DNA of 9,277 bases from an uncultured Clostridia bacterium (GTDB lineage Bacteria > Bacillota > Clostridia > Oscillospirales > Oscillospiraceae), in assembly GCA_946619065.1 (NCBI GenBank), contig CAMOLY010000034.1, positions 1 to 9,277 of the forward strand. The letters are read 5' to 3'. Every line of letters begins with the position of its first letter. The first letter of the stretch is position 1. The notes below the pieces were generated by a model. That model was not told the DNA's origin and ran no database searches. It saw only the letters and a list, made by a program, of their open reading frames with translations. Positions 1-6,825 of the stretch are shown here, one piece after another. The position numbers and the translations under genes were made by a program.

Positions 1-2033
1 CCATGGAGATCATCGAGCGCGCCGAGCGCAAGGGCTATGTCCACCAGATCACGAATCTGGACGGCCCGAACCGGATTGTCGGCATCTGCAACTGTTCTCC
101 CGGCAGCTGCTACGGTCTGCGCACCTCCCAGCTCTTTAACACGCCGAACATGTCCCGCTCGGCCTATCGCGCCCACGTGGACAAGAGCAAGTGCGTAGCC
201 TGCGGCAAGTGCGTTGAGGTCTGCCCGGCAGGCGCTGCCAAGCTCGGCCAGAAGCTCTGCAAGGCGGACGGCACGAGGATGAAGTACAAACTCCACGATC
301 TGCCGGATGATTTGCCCTGGGGCGAGGACAAGTGGGACCGCGACTACCGCGACCATAACAAGATCAACTGCTGGGACACCGGCACATCTCCCTGCAAGAC
401 AGCCTGTCCGGCGCACCTGGCCGTCCAGGGCTACATCCAGATGGCAGCTGACGGCCGCTATCAGGAAGCGCTTGACCTGATCCGCCAGGACAATCCCTTC
501 CCGGCAGTCTGCGGTATGGTCTGCAACAAGCGCTGCGAGGACCGCTGCACCAGAGGTACGATCGATAAGCCCGTCGCAATCGACGAGATCAAAAAGTTCC
601 TCGCCATGCAGGAACTCAAGTCCGACCCGAAGCTGCCGATCTGTGAAAACGGCGACGGCAAGCAGTGGACCGATTTCCCGATTGCCATCATCGGTGCGGG
701 TCCCGCCGGTCTGAGCGCGGCCTATTATCTGCGCGCTGAGGGCTATCCCGTCACGGTGTTTGAGCGTGAATCCCGCCCGGGCGGCATGCTGATGAACGGA
801 ATCCCCTCCTTCCGCCTTGAGAAGGACGTTCTGCAGAAGGAAATCGACCTGATTACCAAAATGGGCATCGAGATTCGCTGCGGCGTCGAGGTCGGAAAAG
901 ACGTGACGCTGGACCAGCTTCGCAAGCAGGGCTTCAAGGCCTTCTATGTTGCCATCGGCCTGCAGGGCGGGCGTCTGGCCGGCGTGCCCGGCGAGAATGC
1001 CCGGGGTGTCGAGTCCGGCGTCGGCTTCCTCCGCCGTGTGAATCAGGATGAATCCGTCCGCCTGCACGGCGACGTCGTGGTGGTGGGCGGCGGCAACGTG
1101 GCGGCAGACGTCGCCCGGACTGCCGTCCGATGCACCGACGGCAGGGTTACGATGCTTTGCCTGGAGCAGCGTGACGAGATGCCTGCCGCAAAGGACGAGG
1201 TCGCCGAGGTTGCCAGCGAAGGCATTGAAATTCGCAACGGCTGGGGACCCAAGGAGATTTTGACCGAGAATGGCGTCGTTACAGCTGTTGTGTTCAAAAA
1301 ATGCACTGCTGTTTTCGATGAGAATCATCGCTTCTCCCCGAAGTACGACGAGAACGACACGATCACCGTCCCGTGTGCAAACGTGCTGATGGCCATCGGC
1401 CAGAGCGCCGAGTGGGGGAACCTGCTGGAAGGAAGCAGCGTCGAGCTCAACCGCAACGGCACCGCGAAGGCGGATCCCGTCACCCGGCAGACCGCCGAGC
1501 CCGACATTTTTGTCGGCGGCGATATCCGCCACGGCGCGCGCTTTGCAATTGACGCGATTGCCGACGGCAGGGAAGGCATGGTTTCGATCAACCGCTTTGT
1601 CCATCCCGGCCAGAGTCTGACCATTGGCCGCGACCTGCGGGAGTTCATCGAATTTAACCGGGACGACATTCAGGTCGAAGGCTACGACAACGCGCAGCGT
1701 CAGACGCCAGGCTCCAAGCCCGGCAATCCCACCGGAACCTTTGCTGATCTGCGGCTCCCGCTCACCGAAGAGCAGGTCCGGGCGGAGGCCAAACGCTGCC
1801 TCCATTGCGGCGCGACGATTGTAGACATCAACCAATGCGTCGGCTGCGGCCTGTGCACGACCCGCTGCGAGTTTGACGCAATTCATCTAACCCGCGATAT
1901 TCCGGAGGCCAGCGAGATGCATACCGCCGAAGAGATGATGAAGGTGGTCGGACCCTACGCCGCCAAGCGCTCCATGAAGATTATCAAGCGCAAGGCCACC
2001 GGCAAGGCCAGCTATCCCACCGAGACAGAATGA
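1..2033 (+). CDS. Fe-S/FAD/NAD(P)H oxidoreductase, GltD/NfnB-like, copy 1 (5' end outside window)
   Basis: This is a flavoprotein expected to move electrons between NAD(P)H, FAD and several 4Fe-4S clusters in the cytoplasm; its partner is unknown. Residues are counted from the ATG at base 3. They show an ICNC...C motif (C29, C31, C36), a ferredoxin motif (C64, C67, C70, C74), the GltD-type N-terminal Fe-S domain (C131, C135, C170, C174, C178, C182), an FAD-binding GAGPAG at 231-236, a nucleotide-binding GGGN at 362-365, a GGD FAD motif near the end of the fold, and C-terminal cluster cysteines (C599, C602, C612, C615, C618, C622). The ATG at base 3 is probably internal. The paralogue at 3431-6349 aligns without a gap from here, with an offset of 263 residues, and carries about 260 further N-terminal residues, so the true start is upstream. 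It is the first visible gene of an operon with hypB, hypB and hypA. The exact substrate cannot be told from sequence. Confidence 0.9.
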   Translation, partial: MEIIERAERKGYVHQITNLDGPNRIVGICNCSPGSCYGLRTSQLFNTPNMSRSAYRAHVDKSKCVACGKCVEVCPAGAAKLGQKLCKADGTRMKYKLHDLPDDLPWGEDKWDRDYRDHNKINCWDTGTSPCKTACPAHLAVQGYIQMAADGRYQEALDLIRQDNPFPAVCGMVCNKRCEDRCTRGTIDKPVAIDEIKKFLAMQELKSDPKLPICENGDGKQWTDFPIAIIGAGPAGLSAAYYLRAEGYPVTVFERESRPGGMLMNGIPSFRLEKDVLQKEIDLITKMGIEIRCGVEVGKDVTLDQLRKQGFKAFYVAIGLQGGRLAGVPGENARGVESGVGFLRRVNQDESVRLHGDVVVVGGGNVAADVARTAVRCTDGRVTMLCLEQRDEMPAAKDEVAEVASEGIEIRNGWGPKEILTENGVVTAVVFKKCTAVFDENHRFSPKYDENDTITVPCANVLMAIGQSAEWGNLLEGSSVELNRNGTAKADPVTRQTAEPDIFVGGDIRHGARFAIDAIADGREGMVSINRFVHPGQSLTIGRDLREFIEFNRDDIQVEGYDNAQRQTPGSKPGNPTGTFADLRLPLTEEQVRAEAKRCLHCGATIVDINQCVGCGLCTTRCEFDAIHLTRDIPEASEMHTAEEMMKVVGPYAAKRSMKIIKRKATGKASYPTETE

Positions 2034-2040
2034 TGCTGAT

Positions 2041-2067
2041 TGCCCCCGGACCACGCGCCCGGGGGCA
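2041..2067 (+). other. GC-rich intra-operon stem-loop
   Basis: A perfect 9-bp stem (2041-2049 with 2059-2067) closes a 9-base loop in the 52-base gap between the first oxidoreductase and the first hypB. No T-run follows, so it does not look like an intrinsic terminator. It may stabilise a processed 3' end or adjust expression of the hypB genes relative to the upstream gene. The first hypB ribosome site (GAGG at 2076-2079) lies just after it. The structure is seen in the sequence; the role is inferred. Confidence 0.55.
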
Positions 2068-2085
2068 GCGAGACTGAGGAATGCA

Positions 2086-2760
2086 ATGTCAAACTTTGAA
2101 GTACTGGAAACGAAGGAACAGGTTCTGCTCGACAATGATGCGGTTGCAAGGGAAACCCGAGCGAGGCTGAAAAAGGCCGGAACCTTCTTCGTCAATCTGA
2201 TGGCCTCACCCGGAGCGGGGAAGACCACGCTCCTGCTGCGTACCATCGGCGCGCTGCGGGAACGATACCGCATCGCGGTCATTGAGGCCGACGCCGACGG
2301 CGATGTAGACGCCCGGACCATCGCGGAGACCGGCGTGCCGGTGCTGCAGGTCCACACCGGCGGAAGCTGCCACATGGACGCGGAGATGACGCGGCGCGGC
2401 CTGGAGTCCATTCACGCGGAAGAATTTGATCTGGTCATTCTGGAAAACGTCGGGAATCTGGTCTGTCCGGCTGAATTCGACGTCGGACAGAGCCTGCGGG
2501 CGATGATCCTCTCCACGCCGGAGGGCCATGACAAGCCGCTCAAATATCCCCTGATGTTTCAGGTCAGCGACGTCATCCTCGTCAACAAAATGGATGTCGC
2601 TCCGGTCTTTGACTTTGATCCGGACGCCTTCCGGAAAAACGCCGCGCTGCGGAATCCGAATGCGGTGATCCTCCCGCTCTCGGCAAAAACCGGGGCCGGC
2701 TTTGAAGCCTGGACGGCGTTCCTGGTTCAGGGAATTGAGAAAGCGAGGCTTGCGGAATGA
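2086..2760 (+). CDS. hypB: HypB-family nickel-metallochaperone GTPase, paralogue 1
   Basis: HypB is a cytoplasmic SIMIBI-class GTPase that works with HypA to load Ni2+ into [NiFe]-hydrogenase (in some bacteria also urease). At 224 aa it is the short form: it lacks the N-terminal CxxCGC nickel motif and the His-rich stretch found in some HypBs. Visible motifs are the P-loop SPGAGKTT (41-48), an EAD switch region at 67-69, the G-domain metal site GGSCHMDA with C95 and H96, ENVGNLVCPAEFD with C127, the guanine-specificity NKMD (168-171) and SAKTG (200-204). C95, H96 and C127 are the residues family knowledge assigns to the GTP-dependent metal site at the dimer interface. The start is supported by a TGAGGA ribosome site just upstream. 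Its last codons overlap the next hypB by ATGA, which suggests translational coupling. The family call is firm; the enzyme served is not shown here. Confidence 0.93.
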   Translation: MSNFEVLETKEQVLLDNDAVARETRARLKKAGTFFVNLMASPGAGKTTLLLRTIGALRERYRIAVIEADADGDVDARTIAETGVPVLQVHTGGSCHMDAEMTRRGLESIHAEEFDLVILENVGNLVCPAEFDVGQSLRAMILSTPEGHDKPLKYPLMFQVSDVILVNKMDVAPVFDFDPDAFRKNAALRNPNAVILPLSAKTGAGFEAWTAFLVQGIEKARLAE

Positions 2761-3413
2761 AAGTGATCGAGCTCAAAGAGACCGTGACGGCCTCGAATGA
2801 CCGGGACGCGGAAGCCCTGCGCGAGGAGCTCAATCTGCGCGGCGTCCTGCTGGTCAATCTGATGAGCGGACCGGGGGCCGGCAAGACCACCCTGCTTTCC
2901 CGGACGATCCGCGACCTGAGCGACCTCAAAATCGCGGTTCTGGAGGCGGATCTGGACGCGACCGTAGACGCTGAGACCATCGAAGCGCTTGGCGCCCGCG
3001 CCATCCAGGCGCACACCGACGGCATGTGCCACATGGACGCCGGCATGACTCGAGCGGGTCTCGAAGCCCTCGGCACCGAGCAGACCGATCTGGTTTTCCT
3101 GGAGAATGTCGGAAATCTGATCTGCCCGGCAGAATTTGACACCGGCGCACAGCTTCGGGTGATGATCCTGTCGATCCCCGAGGGCGACGACAAGCCGCTG
3201 AAATACCCCCTAATGTTCCGCGAAAGCGACGCGCTGATTCTCTCCAAGCTCGACGCGCTTCCTTATTTTGATTTTGATCTTGACAAGTGTATCCAACGCG
3301 CCAAACGGTTGAACCCAAAGATTCAGGTTTTCCCGCTGTCTGCCAAAACAGGAGAAGGCATGGCCGCCTGGGAAGCCTGGCTGCGCGAGAATCTGATCCG
3401 TAAAACCGTCTGA
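2757..3413 (+). CDS. hypB: HypB-family nickel-metallochaperone GTPase, paralogue 2
   Basis: This second HypB-type GTPase (218 aa) has the same presumed role in nickel delivery. It shows the P-loop GPGAGKTT (38-45), an EAD switch (63-65), a metal site GMCHMDA with C91 and H92, and ENVGNLICPAEFD with C123. It also has a C-terminal segment YFDFDLDKCIQRAKRLNP resembling classical HypB. The guanine-specificity motif reads SKLD (163-166) instead of NKxD, a change that may alter nucleotide affinity or may be a tolerated family variant. Like its neighbour it lacks an N-terminal CxxCGC motif. The ATG at 2757 overlaps the stop of the preceding hypB in ATGA, so the pair should be translated together. 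The metal ligands are intact in both, so neither looks like a decayed copy. A HypB1-HypB2 heterodimer is possible because HypB works as a dimer, but that is inference. Confidence 0.92.
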   Translation: MKVIELKETVTASNDRDAEALREELNLRGVLLVNLMSGPGAGKTTLLSRTIRDLSDLKIAVLEADLDATVDAETIEALGARAIQAHTDGMCHMDAGMTRAGLEALGTEQTDLVFLENVGNLICPAEFDTGAQLRVMILSIPEGDDKPLKYPLMFRESDALILSKLDALPYFDFDLDKCIQRAKRLNPKIQVFPLSAKTGEGMAAWEAWLRENLIRKTV

Positions 3414-3430
3414 CAGAAAAGGAGAAAGAG

Positions 3431-6349
3431 ATGCCTGAAATTTATGACCAGAATCCGTTAACCCGCTCAAAATACGAAGGCGAAGCGGAGAAGAAACAAA
3501 AATACGCAAAGCTCGGCAGACGCATCACCGACAATGTTCCCCACAAGCTCTTCGGCCTGAAGACCACCGACGAGGAGTATTGGGGCCTGCGGGAGATCCT
3601 GACCGAGCCGGAGGTTGACATTGCCCTTTCGATGAAGCAGCGCAAGTGGTACACCTATGACGAGCTGTTTGCCAAAAACCAGAAGATGGGCAAGGAGGCT
3701 TTTTCCAAGGCCCTCGATCTGCTCTGCGTCCATGGCTTTGTGGAATACGACTACGGCGACCACTACGACGACAACGGCCCGATTCCCGGCGCGCCGAAGG
3801 AAAAGCGGTACCGCACAAGCTACTTTGTACCGGGCTCGGCGGAGCTGTTCAACTCCTCCGAGGACCGGATCGAAAAGAATCCGGCTGTTACCAGAATGTT
3901 TGAGCGGATGACCTTCCTGCCTCTGGAGCACATCACCTCGATGGTGCCTCCCGGCGGCGACGGCATCGGCATGCATGTGATCCCGGTGGAGAAGGAAGTC
4001 CAGATGAGCCGCGAATCGGTCAAGCTGGAAAAAATCTCCTACTGGCTGCAGAAGTATGAGGGCCATCTCTCTGCCGGCATTTGCTCCTGCCGCGCCTCCC
4101 GCGCGATGCTCGGCGAGGGCTGCACCGACGACTGCAAGGACTGGTGCATCCAGGTGGGCGATATGGCGGACTACACCGTGGAGACCGGGCGCGCCCACTA
4201 CATCACGAAGGAAGAGGCGCTGGACATTCTGAAGAAGTCCGAGGAAAACGGCTACGTCCACCAGATCACGAACATCGACGGCGAGGACCATATCTTCGAT
4301 ATCTGCAACTGCAACGTGCAGATCTGCAACGCCCTGCGGACCTCCCTGCTGTTCAACACGCCCAATATGTCCAAGAGCGCCTACACCGCAAAGGTCACGA
4401 CGGAAAACTGTGTCGCCTGCGGACGCTGCGTGGAGATCTGCCCCGCCGGCGCGCTCAAGCTGGGCCAGAAGCTCTGCCGGAAGGACGGCAGCGAGGTCGA
4501 GTACCCGATCTCCATCCTGCCCGACAAGATCCGCTGGGGCAAGTACGCCTGGGACGAGAATTACCGCGACTCCGCCCGCGTCAACACCCACAAGACCGGC
4601 ACCTCCCCCTGCAAGTCCGCCTGCCCGGCCCATGTTCCGGTCCAGGGTTATCTGAAGATGGCGAAGGAAGGCCGCTACGACGAGGCCCTGGCCCTGATCA
4701 AGCGGGAGAATCCCTTCCCGGCGATCTGCGGCCGCGTCTGCAACAAGCGCTGTGAGGACGCCTGCACCCGCGGGACCATCGACAGCCCGGTCGCGATTGA
4801 CGACGTGAAGAAATTCCTGGCAGAGCGCGATCTGCACGCCGAGACCCGCTATGTCCCGCAGAAGCTCATCAACCGGGTCAGCGGAGAGTGGGATCAGAAG
4901 ATTGCGATCATCGGCGCCGGTCCTGCCGGCCTGAGCTGCGCCTATTACCTTGCCTCCAGAGGCTACCATCCCACGGTTTTCGAAAAGAACGCAAAACCCG
5001 GCGGCATGATGACCTACGGCATCCCCTCCTTCAAGCTGGAAAAGGACGTCATTGACGCAGAGATCGACGTGATCCGCGCGCTCGGCGTGGAGATCCGCTG
5101 CGGCGTTGAGGTCGGCAAGGATATCACCATTGCTCAGCTCAAGGAGCAGGGCTACCAGGCCTTCTACATCGCCATCGGCTGCCAGGGCGGCAGACTGCCC
5201 GGCGTTGAGAACGAGAAAGCCCCCGGCACCTCCATCGCCGTGGACTTCCTTGCGGACGCGTTGGGCGGAAAGGCGCCGGAGCTGAAGGGCAAGGTCGTCG
5301 TTGTCGGCGGCGGCAATGTGGCCATTGACTGCGCCAGAACCGCGCACCGCCTCGGAGCGGAGCAGGTGTCCATGTACTGCCTCGAGTCCCGCGAGACGAT
5401 GCCCGCCTCGCCGGAGGAGATTCAGGAGGCGGAGGAAGAACTGGTCCGGATCCAGCCCTCCTGGGGCCCCAAGCGGGTTCTGACCGACGAAGCCGGACAC
5501 GTCCGCGGAATCGAATTCAAGCGCTGCACCGCCACGATCGATCCGGAAACCAAGAAATTCTCTCCGAAATACGACGAAACGGAGACTGTCACGGTGGAGG
5601 CCGATCACATCGTCTTCGCCATCGGCCAGGCCATCGAATGGGGCAGACTGCTGGAGGGAACCGGGGTCAAATTCTGGCACGGCAATTACCCGGTTGCCGA
5701 CAAGTTCACCTATCAGACCGACGATCCTGCGATCTTCGTCGGCGGCGACGTATTCACCGGCCCGAAGTTCGTCATTGACGCCATCGGTCAGGGCCATGAG
5801 GCCGCTGAATCTCTCGCCAGATTTGTCTCCGCGAACCACGTCCCCCAGACCCTGGCCCGCGACCGCCGCTACTTCAAGCCGCTGGACCGTGACAATGTCG
5901 CCATCGACTCCTACGATCACGCGCAGCGCCAGGTTCCGCCTCTCAAGCCGGACTTCAATCACGACGGCTTCTCCGATCCGCGGGGGATCCTGACGGAGGA
6001 GCAGGTACACACCGAGGCCTCCCGCTGCCTGAGCTGCGGGCGCAGCGTCGTCGATCCCAACAAGTGCATCGGCTGCGGCCTGTGTACGACCCGCTGCGAG
6101 TTTGACGCGATCCACTTGGTCCGTGATCATCCCAAGAATTCGACCATGCGCCGCGCCGAGGACAAGGTCGGCGGCCTGGCTGCCTACGCGATCCCCAGGG
6201 CCTTCAAGATCATTCTCAACAGCGGCTCGAAGGAAGCAAGGATCATGCGTGCCAAGCGCCGCGCCTACAAGAAGGCTGCCGCCGCCCGCAAGGTCAAGCT
6301 GCCTCACACCGGCAACGCAGTGAATGTGGAAGATCTGATGAAGGACTGA
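3431..6349 (+). CDS. Fe-S/FAD/NAD(P)H oxidoreductase, GltD/NfnB-like, copy 2 (full length, 972 aa)
   Basis: This is a complete multi-cluster flavoprotein, expected to pass electrons between NAD(P)H, FAD and 4Fe-4S centres in the cytoplasm. Domains in order: an N-terminal helical or winged-helix-like segment (about 55-115); a cysteine-rich domain with CSCR and following cysteines (C218, C220, C231, C235, C239) and ICNC...C (C292, C294, C299); a ferredoxin motif (C327, C330, C333, C337); a GltD-type Fe-S domain (C394, C398, C433, C437, C441, C445); FAD-binding GAGPAG (495-500); nucleotide-binding GGGN (626-629); and C-terminal cluster cysteines (C866, C869, C879, C882, C885, C889). The C-terminal half resembles the glutamate synthase small subunit and NfnB, but no glutamate synthase large subunit is nearby. 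AAAAGGAG stands 6 bases before the ATG. It lies 17 bases after hypB and 15 before hypA, so it is co-transcribed. A member of the same Fe-S family fused to a GltD core is the best description; the partner is unknown. Confidence 0.93.
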   Translation: MPEIYDQNPLTRSKYEGEAEKKQKYAKLGRRITDNVPHKLFGLKTTDEEYWGLREILTEPEVDIALSMKQRKWYTYDELFAKNQKMGKEAFSKALDLLCVHGFVEYDYGDHYDDNGPIPGAPKEKRYRTSYFVPGSAELFNSSEDRIEKNPAVTRMFERMTFLPLEHITSMVPPGGDGIGMHVIPVEKEVQMSRESVKLEKISYWLQKYEGHLSAGICSCRASRAMLGEGCTDDCKDWCIQVGDMADYTVETGRAHYITKEEALDILKKSEENGYVHQITNIDGEDHIFDICNCNVQICNALRTSLLFNTPNMSKSAYTAKVTTENCVACGRCVEICPAGALKLGQKLCRKDGSEVEYPISILPDKIRWGKYAWDENYRDSARVNTHKTGTSPCKSACPAHVPVQGYLKMAKEGRYDEALALIKRENPFPAICGRVCNKRCEDACTRGTIDSPVAIDDVKKFLAERDLHAETRYVPQKLINRVSGEWDQKIAIIGAGPAGLSCAYYLASRGYHPTVFEKNAKPGGMMTYGIPSFKLEKDVIDAEIDVIRALGVEIRCGVEVGKDITIAQLKEQGYQAFYIAIGCQGGRLPGVENEKAPGTSIAVDFLADALGGKAPELKGKVVVVGGGNVAIDCARTAHRLGAEQVSMYCLESRETMPASPEEIQEAEEELVRIQPSWGPKRVLTDEAGHVRGIEFKRCTATIDPETKKFSPKYDETETVTVEADHIVFAIGQAIEWGRLLEGTGVKFWHGNYPVADKFTYQTDDPAIFVGGDVFTGPKFVIDAIGQGHEAAESLARFVSANHVPQTLARDRRYFKPLDRDNVAIDSYDHAQRQVPPLKPDFNHDGFSDPRGILTEEQVHTEASRCLSCGRSVVDPNKCIGCGLCTTRCEFDAIHLVRDHPKNSTMRRAEDKVGGLAAYAIPRAFKIILNSGSKEARIMRAKRRAYKKAAAARKVKLPHTGNAVNVEDLMKD

Positions 6350-6364
6350 CGGAGGGCCGGCGAT

Positions 6365-6739
6365 TTGCACGAAATGGGAATCGTCCTGCACCTGGCCAAA
6401 ACCCTCGATGAGACCGCAAAGCAGGAGCATCTGAGCAAAATCGGATCCGTGACGCTGCAGGTCGGCGAGGTTTCCGGAATCCTGACGGATTACTTTGTCG
6501 AATGCTGGGATTACTTCAAGCCCCGTCACCCAGTCCTGAAGGACTCCAAACTGATCTTGGAGACGATTGAGGCAGTCACCTGGTGCGACAGCTGCAAACG
6601 GACCTATCAGACGGTCCGATACGGCCGCGAGTGTCCATACTGTCACAGCGGCGAAACCTGGCTGCTCAAGGGCAATGAGTGCATCATCAAACAGATCGAG
6701 GCCGAAGAGGAAGCCCCGTCTGCGATCCCGGAGCAGTGA
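6365..6739 (+). CDS. hypA: HypA nickel-metallochaperone / zinc protein
   Basis: HypA binds Ni2+ through its N-terminal Met-His-Glu and passes it with HypB to the nickel enzyme precursor in the cytoplasm. The 124-residue product has the usual family length, begins MHEMGIV with the nickel ligand H2, and has the structural zinc site formed by two CxxC pairs (C74/C77 in WCDSCK and C90/C93 in CPYCH). The start codon is TTG. It is preferred over the ATG three codons later because only TTG keeps the essential MHE terminus and because GGAGGG (6351-6356) sits 8 bases upstream. The C-terminus carries a short acidic tail (EAEEEAP). It is the last gene of the operon, 15 bases after the second oxidoreductase, and is followed by a strong terminator. 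The weak start codon may lower its yield relative to neighbours (inference). Confidence 0.95.
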   Translation: MHEMGIVLHLAKTLDETAKQEHLSKIGSVTLQVGEVSGILTDYFVECWDYFKPRHPVLKDSKLILETIEAVTWCDSCKRTYQTVRYGRECPYCHSGETWLLKGNECIIKQIEAEEEAPSAIPEQ

Positions 6740-6742
6740 ACA

Positions 6743-6799
6743 AAACAAACAAGGGCGTGTTGCAAAATGAATCGTTTTGCAACACGCTCTTGTTTGTTT
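6743..6799. terminator. Bidirectional intrinsic terminator between convergent genes
   Basis: A 25-bp inverted repeat (6743-6767 with 6775-6799) has one G-T wobble and a 7-base loop. It starts 3 bases after the hypA stop. The outer stem is A-rich on the left and T-rich on the right, so each strand ends in a U-rich tract. It can thus stop both the hyp operon and the oppositely oriented nuclease gene ending at 6826. The stem is unusually long for a simple terminator. Confidence 0.9.
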
Positions 6800-6825
6800 C
6801 GGGATAAATTTGTATCCGCACAGGC

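Noticed and set aside
3..5. ATG at base 3 as the true start of the first oxidoreductase
   Set aside because: The paralogue continues about 260 residues further upstream with matching sequence on both sides of this position, and no ribosome site can be seen; it is most likely an internal Met.
1..2033. Glutamate synthase small subunit (gltD)
   Set aside because: The C-terminal core is GltD-like, but there are extra ferredoxin and Cys-rich domains and no large-subunit gene nearby, so a gltD name would mislead.
2041..2067. Hairpin as an intrinsic terminator
   Set aside because: No T-run follows the stem and the next gene continues in the same direction only 18 bases later.
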